Source: Bog-877 sp049518775
GTDB taxonomy: Bacteria > Chloroflexota > Dormibacteria > Aeolococcales > Bog-877
DNA length: 64,000 nt
Direction: 5' to 3'
Assembly: GCA_049518775.1 (NCBI GenBank)
Contig: JBEKRL010000001.1
Span: 44,286-108,285 of the forward strand
A program made the translations under genes and the position numbers. Positions 32,595 through 43,321 of the stretch are shown here, in pieces. The notes below the pieces were generated by a model, which saw only the letters and a program-made list of their open reading frames with translations, was not told where the DNA came from and made no database searches. The stretch's first letter is position 1; each line of letters starts with the position of its first letter.

Positions 32595-33671
32595 ATCAAG
32601 CCCGTCGAACCCGGTGTCGCCAGCCTGGAGCTGTCGCCGCCTCAGGGCGCTCCCTGGGCGCGGCCGATTCAAGGGCAACTGGTCGAGACGGTCCTCCACA
32701 GTCGGCTGCTCCAGGGCAATCGGCTGGGCGACCCCCCAGACCGGCCACTGTGGATCTATCTGCCCCCCTCCTACAGGGCGGAGCCGGACCGTCGTTTCCC
32801 CACCATCTACGTCCTCCAGGGGCTGTCCGGGCAGGTCGACATGTGGAAGGCGAGGAGCGGCTTCCAGCCGACCGGCGTCGAGCGCTTCGACGAGCTACTG
32901 AGGCAGCCCGAAGTGCCTCCCTGCCTCCTGGTCTTCGTTGACTGTTGGACCAGCCTCGGGGGCAGCCAGTACCTGGACTCGGCGGGCACCGGTCGATACC
33001 ACAGCTACCTCTGCGATGAGGTGGTGCCCGCCGTGGATGCCAACTTCCGCACGCTGGCGAGCCGAGAGCACCGGGCCATCTCCGGCAAGTCCAGCGGGGG
33101 CTTCGGAGCGATGGTTACGCCACTGCTCCGGCCTGATCTGTTCAGCGCCCTGGCCAGCCACGCCGGGGACGCCCTGTTCGAGTTCACCTACCTGCCGGAG
33201 TTCCCGGAGGCGGTGCGGCAGCTCCGGGACCACTATCAAGGCTCCTACACCAGCTTCTGGGAGGACTTCAGGAGCCGGCCGCCGATGTCCAAGCCCCAGG
33301 ATCGGGCCCTGGTTGAGCCCTGGTGCATGGCGGCCTGCTACTCAGCCGACCGCGATGGAAACCCGCAGCTGCCCTTCGACCCGATCACCGGGAGGATGCG
33401 TCCGGAGATCTGGCAACGATGGCTCGACTGGGACCCGGTCCGACTGATCGGCAGCCGGCCCGCAGCGGCCCGCTCTCTCCGCGGGGTCTACCTGGACGGG
33501 GGCCGGCGCGACGAATGGCACTTGGAGGTGGCCGCGGTCGCAGTGGAGGCGGCGCTCAGGGACCAACAGGTGGCCAACGTCCACCTGGAGCTCTTCGACG
33601 GCGGTCACATGGGGATCGACTACCGCTACCCGATTGCCGTGCGCTACCTGGCCGAGCTCATCCGCCCCTAG
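32595..33671 (+). CDS. Esterase of the alpha/beta hydrolase fold (enterochelin-esterase-like), apparent ATC start
   Basis: 358 residues. RPLWIYLPPSYRAEPDRRFP and PTIYVLQGLSG are typical of Esterase D-like enzymes; the nucleophile is in SGKSSGGFG, with a likely Asp in DGGRRDEW and His in DGGHMG. No ATG/GTG/TTG lies at a sensible place: the nearest in-frame one overlaps pcm by 73 bases and adds an Arg/Pro-rich run. ATC at 32595 has GGAGG 7 bases upstream (32583-32587), as good as any site here and matching the ATC start of rpmH. Confidence 0.75.
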   Translation: MKPVEPGVASLELSPPQGAPWARPIQGQLVETVLHSRLLQGNRLGDPPDRPLWIYLPPSYRAEPDRRFPTIYVLQGLSGQVDMWKARSGFQPTGVERFDELLRQPEVPPCLLVFVDCWTSLGGSQYLDSAGTGRYHSYLCDEVVPAVDANFRTLASREHRAISGKSSGGFGAMVTPLLRPDLFSALASHAGDALFEFTYLPEFPEAVRQLRDHYQGSYTSFWEDFRSRPPMSKPQDRALVEPWCMAACYSADRDGNPQLPFDPITGRMRPEIWQRWLDWDPVRLIGSRPAAARSLRGVYLDGGRRDEWHLEVAAVAVEAALRDQQVANVHLELFDGGHMGIDYRYPIAVRYLAELIRP

Positions 33672-34070
33672 GGCAGATGGTCGACCGCGGCAGGCGTGGC
33701 CGTCGAGTTGAACCGGCCTTGCTCAGCAGTACACACCACCCCCCATGTGGGCCATGGTCGGAGGCGACCGACGCAGCCTGCTCTGCGAGCGGCCCTCGCT
33801 CGCAATCAAAGATGGGGTGGGGCCCCTGGAGCAGTTCGAGCGGGGACTTCGAGCCCGGCCAGCGGCGCGGCGATCCCGATGGGGCCGGCTCCAGTGGCGC
33901 CCGATAGCGGCGGAGGCACTGGTCCCCCAGGGCCGCCGGCCCCAGCCAGCGGAGACCCTACGCGCGTCGCTGCGCCGGGCCGAGGACCCCGCGCCAGATC
34001 GCGGTCTGGGTGATTCGCGAGCGCGTCTGTCCGCCGGCCGCCACCAAGAGTGCCGCCAGCTCCGCCTCGT
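33672..34070. other. Spacer between convergent esterase and helicase genes
   Basis: About 400 bases with no clear gene. On the minus strand, just past the helicase stop, a different frame reads RLNEAELAALLVAAGGQTR (around 34000-34090) and looks protein-like, so the helicase tail may once have been longer or be shifted. No terminator with a T-run is seen. Confidence 0.35.
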
Positions 34071-36665
34071 TCAGGCGGTCGCCGCGCCGCTGTCGGCAGA
34101 CGTCTCAGCGATGGACACCTGGGCGTCGGCCTCACCGGGCGGCCGGGGCCCGTGCCGGCGGTGCCGGCTGCGGCGGCGGTGGGCTCCGTCGACGGCGGCG
34201 TCAGGGCGCCCTCCCGGCACCAAGGCGGCCTGGGTGCCGTCCGTGCCGACCACAGGTGGGTTGCCGATCCAGCCCCCCCGAGAGCGATGCCGGTGGCGCC
34301 GGCGCCGAGGGCTCGCAGCGGTGTCGGTGACGTCAGGAACCGGGACCTGGGCGCCGGGAGCACGGCCCTGCGGAGCTTCGCCCACGACCGCCGGGGGATG
34401 CCGGCGGCGGTGCCGACGATGCCGACGAGGAGCGTTGGGGTCGCCCTCCGCAGCCGTTCCGGGGGCGGCGACCGCGCCGCGGCGGGCCGGGCGGGCCCGG
34501 ACGCTGGAGCGGCCGCCAAGGAGCTCGGTGGCCATGACGTAGCCGCCACAGCCACGAGCGGCCTCCACCAGCCGCCCGTACATGGTCTCCTCGCCCGCGC
34601 GCAGGGTGGCGGCGTCACCGACGCATACCACCAGGCGGCGGGCGCGAGAGATAGCCACGTTGAGACGGTTGGGGACCCTGAGGAACCCGATCCGGCCGCG
34701 CTCGTTGCTCCGGACCAGGGAGATCACCACCATGTCCTCCTCGCGGCCCTCGAACGAGTCCACAGTGTCGATCCGAACCTGGCGGCGGAAGTGGCGGCGG
34801 CTGAGCGCCTGGCGCAGTCGGTCCACCTGGTCTGCGTACATGGCGATGACCGCCAGCGAGAGCCCGGGGTCCACCCGCTCGTCGAGGATCCGCACCACCT
34901 GAGCGCAGACCCGCACCTCCGCGTCATTGCGGAGGGCGCCGCCAGCCCCGCGCCGCTCCCGTCCACCGCGCAGGCCCGTGGTGTCCACCATGTGCAGGGC
35001 CACCGGGAAGGGACGGCGGGTGACGTACTGGTACTCCAGCACCTCAGGCGCGTTCTGGAGCTGGTTGTCGTAGGAGGCGGCGCTGATGTAGGCCGAGATC
35101 TCCGGATGCATGCGGTGCTGCTCCACCAAGAGGCAGCGCGCCTGCTCCGGCACCCCTCTCTCCCAGCAGCGCTCAAAGAGGCTGGTGTCGACGATCTCCT
35201 CCAGCTCGGGGTGATCCTCCACGATCTGGTAGATCGCGTCGTCCTCGACCGGGGGCAGCTGCTTGTGGTCCCCCACCATCACCACGGCGGCGCCCAGCTG
35301 CAGGCAGGGCAGCGCCTCGTCGATCCGGGCCTTGTTGGCTTCGTCGAGGATCACCATGTCGTAGGCGTCATCGGTGGTTATCGAGGAGGTGGCCGCGGTG
35401 GCGCAGGTGGCGAAGAAGACGTTGGCGTTGAGCAGCCGCTCATCGTCCTCGTCCTCGACTCGGAAGCTGTCGACGGCCTGGTTGACCCGCTCCGCCTTGG
35501 CCACCCGGACCGCCCTCAGCCCCGGAGTTCCCGCCAGCCGTTCCAGGGCGTTGTCCACGGCCAGGTTGCTGTGGGAGCAGACCAGGATCCGCTGGCCTGG
35601 GCGCTCCGCCAGGCGGTGCTTGATCGCCTCCACGATGACCGTGGTCTTGCCGGTCCCCGGAGGCCCCTGGATCAGGGCCGCCTGCCCCGGGTCGAGCGCC
35701 ACTATGATCCCGATCCCACGATCCTGAGCCGGGTTGCTGTGCATCCCGGGGGTCAGCCAGTCGCTCCTCGGAGACACCCGGGGCGCGTAGACCGCCTGGG
35801 GATCGATGAGGAGCTGGGAGAGCAGGACGCTGCGGGCGTTCCCCGAGGCAATCGAGGCCAGAGTGCTGCGCTTGGTGGCGTAGAGCTGCTTGTTGAAGGA
35901 GGGGGTGATCCAACCGGTGGTTCCCGCCGCCTCATACGCCTTGCACGCCACTTCGACCAGCCGCCGCCGGTGGTCTACCTTGGTGACTCGGCCAAGGTAG
36001 TGGGGCTCATCCTCGGGCTCCACCATGACGGCGGCGTCGACCGACAGGGTGATGGTGTGATCCTTGGGTATAGCGAACTCGACCCGGCCGAGCTCAGGGC
36101 GCTTGCGGTCTTCCCCGGTGAACTCTCGGCCACAGGACGGGCAGCGCTCGTCCCGGTCAGTGCGCCACAGGCCCCGGCAATTCCGGCAGCGCCAGATCTC
36201 CACCACCCGCTCGAAGGGGGTTCGCTGGGTGGCGGCTCGGTTGCGCTCGGCGCTTTCCAACCCATCCACCAGGGCCAGGGTCTGGAGGAGGATCGGATCG
36301 GGCTCCTTCGATCCGCGGGCCAGCTTGGCCAGGTTCAGCAGGTGGAACGTGTCGCTGACGATGCCGTCGCCCGCGCTCACCAGTGGCTCCCGGCAACGAA
36401 CGCGGAGGACTCGGTTGCCCAGGTCAGCCCGGTCCGCAGGGGCCGGGCGGACGCTGTCGACCCGAAGAGCGGTCCGCTCCTGAGCTGCCCGAGGAGGCCG
36501 GATCGGGGTGCAGGTCACGTCGAGGCCGGGCAGCAGCAGCGTCACTGAGGGAGGGTCTCCCGGGCCGGCGATCGCCGCGAAGTCGTCCAGCTTGCCGATC
36601 TGAGCGGCGAAGTGCTCGCGGGCACCACCGTTCCCCTGGCCGTTCAGGGCCTCCAGGAACGACAT
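34071..36665 (-). CDS. Superfamily 1 helicase (UPF1/DNA2-like) with N-terminal zinc ribbon and basic tail
   Basis: 864 residues from ATG 36665 (GAGGGA nine bases upstream). Cys160, 163, 175 and 178 (CRNC...CPSC) form a zinc ribbon. The SF1 motor follows: Walker A GPPGTGKT (334-341), motif II VILDEANKA (DEAN in place of DEAA), GDHKQLPPV, VEQHRMHPEI, VDSFEGREEDMVV and NVAISRARR. The last ~150 residues are an Arg/His/Pro-rich low-complexity tail, likely nucleic-acid binding. The nearest described relatives are UPF1/DNA2-type DNA/RNA helicases; no partner genes reveal its pathway. Confidence 0.88.
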   Translation of the reverse strand: MSFLEALNGQGNGGAREHFAAQIGKLDDFAAIAGPGDPPSVTLLLPGLDVTCTPIRPPRAAQERTALRVDSVRPAPADRADLGNRVLRVRCREPLVSAGDGIVSDTFHLLNLAKLARGSKEPDPILLQTLALVDGLESAERNRAATQRTPFERVVEIWRCRNCRGLWRTDRDERCPSCGREFTGEDRKRPELGRVEFAIPKDHTITLSVDAAVMVEPEDEPHYLGRVTKVDHRRRLVEVACKAYEAAGTTGWITPSFNKQLYATKRSTLASIASGNARSVLLSQLLIDPQAVYAPRVSPRSDWLTPGMHSNPAQDRGIGIIVALDPGQAALIQGPPGTGKTTVIVEAIKHRLAERPGQRILVCSHSNLAVDNALERLAGTPGLRAVRVAKAERVNQAVDSFRVEDEDDERLLNANVFFATCATAATSSITTDDAYDMVILDEANKARIDEALPCLQLGAAVVMVGDHKQLPPVEDDAIYQIVEDHPELEEIVDTSLFERCWERGVPEQARCLLVEQHRMHPEISAYISAASYDNQLQNAPEVLEYQYVTRRPFPVALHMVDTTGLRGGRERRGAGGALRNDAEVRVCAQVVRILDERVDPGLSLAVIAMYADQVDRLRQALSRRHFRRQVRIDTVDSFEGREEDMVVISLVRSNERGRIGFLRVPNRLNVAISRARRLVVCVGDAATLRAGEETMYGRLVEAARGCGGYVMATELLGGRSSVRARPARRGAVAAPGTAAEGDPNAPRRHRRHRRRHPPAVVGEAPQGRAPGAQVPVPDVTDTAASPRRRRHRHRSRGGWIGNPPVVGTDGTQAALVPGGRPDAAVDGAHRRRSRHRRHGPRPPGEADAQVSIAETSADSGAATA

Positions 36666-36767
36666 CGCTTCGCTTCCCTCGAGCACGACCAGATGGAGGT
36701 GCTGGAGAGTCAGGTTGGGGGGCGTCAGGGCGCCACTTCCTCCGGAGCTAAACGTCTGTTGGGAACT

Positions 36768-36928
36768 AGCCTGGAACAGGCTGAGCTGTACCGGTCTCCT
36801 GGTGTGAGGCCGAAGCCTCAAGCACGAGGCCTGCTTCCGGCAGGCCCGGCCGCAGCTGCGGCCGGCCGCCATGCCAGACGAAAGATAGCGCGAATCGGCT
36901 CCGGCCGTACAACTGACCTTCGGGTCAG
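36768..36928. other. Cluster of five hairpins, candidate structured RNA or regulatory DNA
   Basis: Between the divergent helicase and gyrB lie: AGCCTG-GAA-CAGGCT (36768-36782), TGAGGC-CGAA-GCCTCA (36805-36820), GCCTGC-TTCCG-GCAGGC (36829-36845), a perfect 20-base palindrome (36846-36865, arms CCGGCCGCAG) and CTGACC-TTCG-GGTCAG (36913-36928), the last with a UUCG tetraloop. No coding frame fits. I recognise no known riboswitch or ncRNA core. Confidence 0.5.
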
Positions 36929-36962
36929 GCCCCGGCGCCCCTTCGGAAGAGGCCCTTCGGAC

Positions 36963-36971
36963 TGCTAAAAT
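36963..36971 (+). promoter_or_regulatory. Probable gyrB promoter (extended -10)
   Basis: TGCTAAAAT is an extended -10 (hexamer TAAAAT at 36966-36971), about 108 bases before the gyrB start, leaving a ~100-base leader. A clear -35 is not seen. Confidence 0.45.
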
Positions 36972-37078
36972 TGGGTGTGGCTTCCGTACGGCTGAGGTCC
37001 CGGAACCGCGCCTCCCGTGATGGGCGAGCGCCCCGGCAGTGCCCCCGGCGCTGCTCACTTCCCTAAGAGGAGATTTCT

Positions 37079-39088
37079 TTGGCAGAGCCCGGCCCCGAGT
37101 TGTGGCTGCCGATCCAGTCCGAGGCTGAACCGCCGGCGCCCAAAGGCGCCCGCACCCGCTCCAACGGTCGCAAGGCCCAGGGAAACGGGTACTCGGCCGA
37201 GCAGATCCAGGTACTGGAGGGCCTGGAGCCGGTCCGGCGCCGGCCGGGCATGTACATCGGGTCCACCGATGTCCACGGGCTCCACCATCTCGTCTACGAG
37301 ATAATCGACAACTCGGTTGACGAGGCCTTGGCCGGGGAGTGCGATGAGGTCGACGTCCACCTCTCGCCGGACGGCTCCTGCCTGGTGACCGACAACGGAC
37401 GGGGCATCCCCGTCGACATCCACCAGCCCACTGGACGGCCGGCGCTGGAGGTGGTGATGACCAAGCTCCATGCTGGCGGCAAGTTCGGTGGCGGTGGCTA
37501 CAAGGTCTCCGGCGGCCTCCACGGGGTCGGCCTTTCGGTGGTCAATGCGCTCTCGGAACGGATGGAGGTGGTGGTCTACCGAGACCGCAGGGTCTACCGT
37601 CAGGAGTACTCGCGCGGGGTTCCGGCCACGGAGCTGCGGGGCGAGCCCGACAGCAAGCCTGGCCGCCGGGGGACGTCCGTGCGCTTCTGGCCGGACACCC
37701 AGGTCTTCACCGTGACCACCGAGCTCAATCGGGAGACCATCGCCACCCGCCTCCGTGAACTCGCCTTCCTCAACAAGAGGGTGCTCTTCCGACTGGTGGA
37801 CGAGCGGGTCACGCCGGTGGTCGAGTCCAACTTCTACTTCGAGGGTGGGATCGAGGCCTTCGTGCGCCACCTCAACCGGGGCAAGGGCGCGGTCCAGGCT
37901 CGACCGATGTACGCGGAGCGGGAGATCGAGGGCAGCACCGTGGAGGTCTCGATCCAGTACAACAGCGGCTTCGCTGAGCATGTCCTCGCCTATGCCAACA
38001 ACATCAACACCGTGGAGGGCGGCAGCCACCTGACCGGGTTCAGGACAGCTCTCACCGCCACCCTCAACCGCTACGCACGCAAGGCGGCGATCCTCAAGGA
38101 GGGAGACCAGAACCTCTCCGGTGAGGACGTCCGCGAGGGCCTAACCGCGGTGCTCAGCGTCAAGCTGCAGGAGCCTCAGTTCGAGGGCCAGACCAAGACC
38201 AAACTGGGCAACTCGGAGATCACCGGCCAGGTGTCCACGGTGGTCTCGGAGGCGCTCAGCCAGTACCTGGAAGAGAACCCCGGCGACGCCAAGCGGATCG
38301 TGGAGAAGTCGCTGACCGCGGCCAGGGCCAGAGCGGCCGCAGTGCGGGCTCGCGAATTGGTGCAGCGAAAGTCCCTGCTGGAATCCGCCACCCTGCCCGG
38401 CAAGCTGGCCGACTGTTCGGAGCGGGACCCCGACCTCTGTGAGCTCTTCATCGTCGAGGGGGAGAGCGCCGGTGGCACTGCCAAGGGCGGCCGGGATCGG
38501 CGCTATCAGGCGATCCTGCCGCTCCGGGGCAAGATCCTCAACGTCGAGAAGGCGAGGGAGGACAAGATCCTCCAGCATGAGGAGATCCGCAACCTCATCA
38601 CCGCGCTCGGGACCGGCATCGGTGAGAAGTTCGACCTCACCCGGCTGCGCTACAACCGGGTGGTGCTCATGGCAGACGCCGACGAGGACGGCTCCCACAT
38701 CCGCACCCTGCTGCTGACCTTCTTCTGGCGCCATCTCCAGCCCGTGATCAACGAGGGCCACCTCTTCATCGCCCAGCCCCCGCTCTTCCGGATCGCGGGC
38801 TCGCGCAACCGGGTGGTCTGGTGCTACAGCGAGGAGGAGTTCCGCGAGCGGCTTAAGGAGATGGGGGAGAAGAGCAAGGTCCAGCGCTACAAGGGCCTGG
38901 GCGAGATGACCGCGGACCAGCTCTGGGACACCACCCTCGATCCCGAGCACAGGGTGCTGCTCAAGGTCGAGGTCGAGGACTCCCTCCGGGCCGATGACAT
39001 CTTTGACCGGCTCATGGGGGTGGCGGTGGAGCCCCGCAAGCGGTTCATCCAGGCCCATGCCAACACGGTCCGGAACCTGGATATTTGA
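37079..39088 (+). CDS. gyrB: DNA gyrase subunit B
   Basis: 669 residues. The GHKL ATPase begins at YSAEQIQVLEGLEPVRRRPG and holds YEIIDNSVDEALAG; the TOPRIM domain has EGESAGG and DADEDGSHIRTLLLTF. The first ~40 residues are a variable Pro/Lys-rich extension. GyrB drives negative supercoiling with GyrA. The start is TTG 37079 with AGGAG six bases upstream. Coupled to plsX by TTGA. Confidence 0.97.
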   Translation: MAEPGPELWLPIQSEAEPPAPKGARTRSNGRKAQGNGYSAEQIQVLEGLEPVRRRPGMYIGSTDVHGLHHLVYEIIDNSVDEALAGECDEVDVHLSPDGSCLVTDNGRGIPVDIHQPTGRPALEVVMTKLHAGGKFGGGGYKVSGGLHGVGLSVVNALSERMEVVVYRDRRVYRQEYSRGVPATELRGEPDSKPGRRGTSVRFWPDTQVFTVTTELNRETIATRLRELAFLNKRVLFRLVDERVTPVVESNFYFEGGIEAFVRHLNRGKGAVQARPMYAEREIEGSTVEVSIQYNSGFAEHVLAYANNINTVEGGSHLTGFRTALTATLNRYARKAAILKEGDQNLSGEDVREGLTAVLSVKLQEPQFEGQTKTKLGNSEITGQVSTVVSEALSQYLEENPGDAKRIVEKSLTAARARAAAVRARELVQRKSLLESATLPGKLADCSERDPDLCELFIVEGESAGGTAKGGRDRRYQAILPLRGKILNVEKAREDKILQHEEIRNLITALGTGIGEKFDLTRLRYNRVVLMADADEDGSHIRTLLLTFFWRHLQPVINEGHLFIAQPPLFRIAGSRNRVVWCYSEEEFRERLKEMGEKSKVQRYKGLGEMTADQLWDTTLDPEHRVLLKVEVEDSLRADDIFDRLMGVAVEPRKRFIQAHANTVRNLDI

Positions 39089-40122
39089 GCTCCGACTCCC
39101 CGACTGTGGCGGTAGACGCGATGGGTGGGGACCGGGCTCCTGAGGCGCTGGTGGCTGGAAGCCTGGTCGCCCTCCGGCAGGAGCCGGACCTGCGCCTCAT
39201 CCTGGTTGGTGAGCCCGACCGGCTCACCCCCCTGGTGGGCCCCGGCGGGGACATGCATGGTCGTGTCCGGCTGGAGCCGGCTGCGGGCGTCATCCCGATG
39301 GACGCCCACCCGGCCCAGGCGGTCCGGAGCCAGCCCAGGGCCAGCGTCAGCGTGGCGGTCCGGTTGGTCGGGGCGGGGGAGGCCGACGCCTGCTTCAGCG
39401 CCGGCAACAGTGGTGCCACCGTGGCCGCCTCCCTGCTGCACTTGAGGCGTCTTCCCGGAGTCTCGCGGCCTGCCATCGGGACCGTTCTCCCGGCCCCCGC
39501 CGGGCCCACCCTGCTGGTCGATGCCGGAGCCCAAGTGGATTGCCGGCCGGAGTGGCTCGCTCAATTCGCCCGGCTCGGCAGCGAGTATTGCCGGCTGGTG
39601 CTGGGCGTCGAGAGCCCCCGGGTCGGCCTGCTCAGCAATGGGGCGGAGTCCTCCAAGGGCAATGCCCTGGTCCAGGCCGCTCACGAGTTGATCTCCGGGC
39701 TTGGACTCCGCTACCTGGGGCCGGTCGAGGGAAGCGACCTCGTCAATGGCAAGGTCGACGTTGTCGTGAGCGACGGATTCGCCGGGAATGTCGCCCTCAA
39801 GACCGCCGAGGGGGTGGCCGAGGCGATGCTGACGGCTTTGCGCCAGGAGGCCGCCGCTGACCTGCGCTCCAGGTTGGGGGCGATGCTGCTGCTGCCCCGG
39901 CTGCGTCGGCTGGGGGAGCGGCTCGATTGGCGCCAGGTCGGCGGGGCGCCCCTTCTCGGCGTGGGTGGCTTGGTCTTCATCGGGCACGGCCGCTCCGACG
40001 CCCGGGCCATCACCAGCGCGATTCGGCTCGCCGCCGCCGCGGTGAGGTCAGGAGTGGCCGGAGCCCTGCAGCTGGCCCTAGAGCAGCCGGAGAGAGAGCC
40101 GGCCCGGGTGCCGGGGAGCTGA
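39085..40122 (+). CDS. plsX: Phosphate acyltransferase PlsX
   Basis: 345 residues with AVDAMGGDRAPEALVAG at the N-terminus, FSAGNSGATVAASLL and VVSDGFAGNVALKTAEG, all PlsX hallmarks. It makes acyl-phosphate from acyl-ACP for phospholipid synthesis at the inner membrane. The TTG start overlaps the gyrB stop (TTGA), and the gene sits between gyrB and gyrA, not in the usual fatty acid cluster with rpmF or fabD. Confidence 0.93.
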   Translation: MSSDSPTVAVDAMGGDRAPEALVAGSLVALRQEPDLRLILVGEPDRLTPLVGPGGDMHGRVRLEPAAGVIPMDAHPAQAVRSQPRASVSVAVRLVGAGEADACFSAGNSGATVAASLLHLRRLPGVSRPAIGTVLPAPAGPTLLVDAGAQVDCRPEWLAQFARLGSEYCRLVLGVESPRVGLLSNGAESSKGNALVQAAHELISGLGLRYLGPVEGSDLVNGKVDVVVSDGFAGNVALKTAEGVAEAMLTALRQEAAADLRSRLGAMLLLPRLRRLGERLDWRQVGGAPLLGVGGLVFIGHGRSDARAITSAIRLAAAAVRSGVAGALQLALEQPEREPARVPGS

Positions 40123-42597
<2,475 letters not shown>

Positions 42598-42637
42598 CTT
42601 TCCCGCCGGCTCCACCGGCCCTCACCGGTAGGCTGCG

Positions 42638-43255
42638 GTGAGCCACATCCTCTTCCAGCTCGACCACCTCCCGGCGGTCGGGATATACGCCTTCCTGGTG
42701 ATCTGGCTGGCGGCGGAGTCGGTCGGCGTGCCACTGCCGGACGAGGCGGTGTTGCTGGCGGTGGGCTTCCTGGCCCACAAGGGCTCCGTCCAGCTGGCTC
42801 CCGCGGTCGCCTGTTCGGTGCTGGGGGCCGCGATCGGGTCCAGCGTCTCCTACACCCTGGGACTGCGGCTGGGGAGGCCGGTGGTGGCCCGGATCGCGAG
42901 ACGGATGGGGATCCACCCAGCGCGGCTGGAGCGTGCCGAGGCGTGGATGCGCCGCCGCGGCGGTATCGGCGTGTTCCTGACCAGGGTGGTGCCGATCGCC
43001 CGCAACGTGGCCTCGTACGCGGCTGGGATCGCCAGCATCCCCGAGAAGATCTTCTACCCGGCCATGCTCAGCGGCTCGCTGGTGTGGTGCGTCACGGTGC
43101 TTTCGCTGGGAGACACCCTCGGCGCCCACTACCGGGAGATCCTTCGGGTCGGGGGCACCGCTCTCCTAGTCGCCGTCGGGCTGGCGGTCGTCGCCGTGGT
43201 CGCCTGGCTGACCTGGTCCCGGCTCCGAAGCCGCGGGAGCGGTTCCCCCAGCTGA
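42638..43255 (+). CDS. DedA family membrane protein
   Basis: 205 residues with several hydrophobic helices and the DedA motifs ESVGVPLPDEAVLL and FLTRVVPIARNVASYAAG. DedA proteins are membrane transporters or flippases for undecaprenyl phosphate or other lipids and need the conserved Glu and Arg, both present. GTG 42638 start; it follows gyrA by 40 bases. Confidence 0.85.
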   Translation: MSHILFQLDHLPAVGIYAFLVIWLAAESVGVPLPDEAVLLAVGFLAHKGSVQLAPAVACSVLGAAIGSSVSYTLGLRLGRPVVARIARRMGIHPARLERAEAWMRRRGGIGVFLTRVVPIARNVASYAAGIASIPEKIFYPAMLSGSLVWCVTVLSLGDTLGAHYREILRVGGTALLVAVGLAVVAVVAWLTWSRLRSRGSGSPS

Positions 43256-43308
43256 GTGGCCTGATCCGCTGGTCCCAGCCGCTCCGAGCCTTGACGGGGC
43301 TCCTCTGC

Positions 43309-43314
43309 CACAAT
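43309..43314 (+). promoter_or_regulatory. Possible -10 of the M18 peptidase gene
   Basis: TGC-CACAAT is an extended -10 (TGN plus CACAAT) seven bases before ATG 43322, the leaderless spacing found elsewhere; the hexamer itself is weaker than the TATACT ones. Confidence 0.35.
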
Positions 43315-43321
43315 GCTGCCC

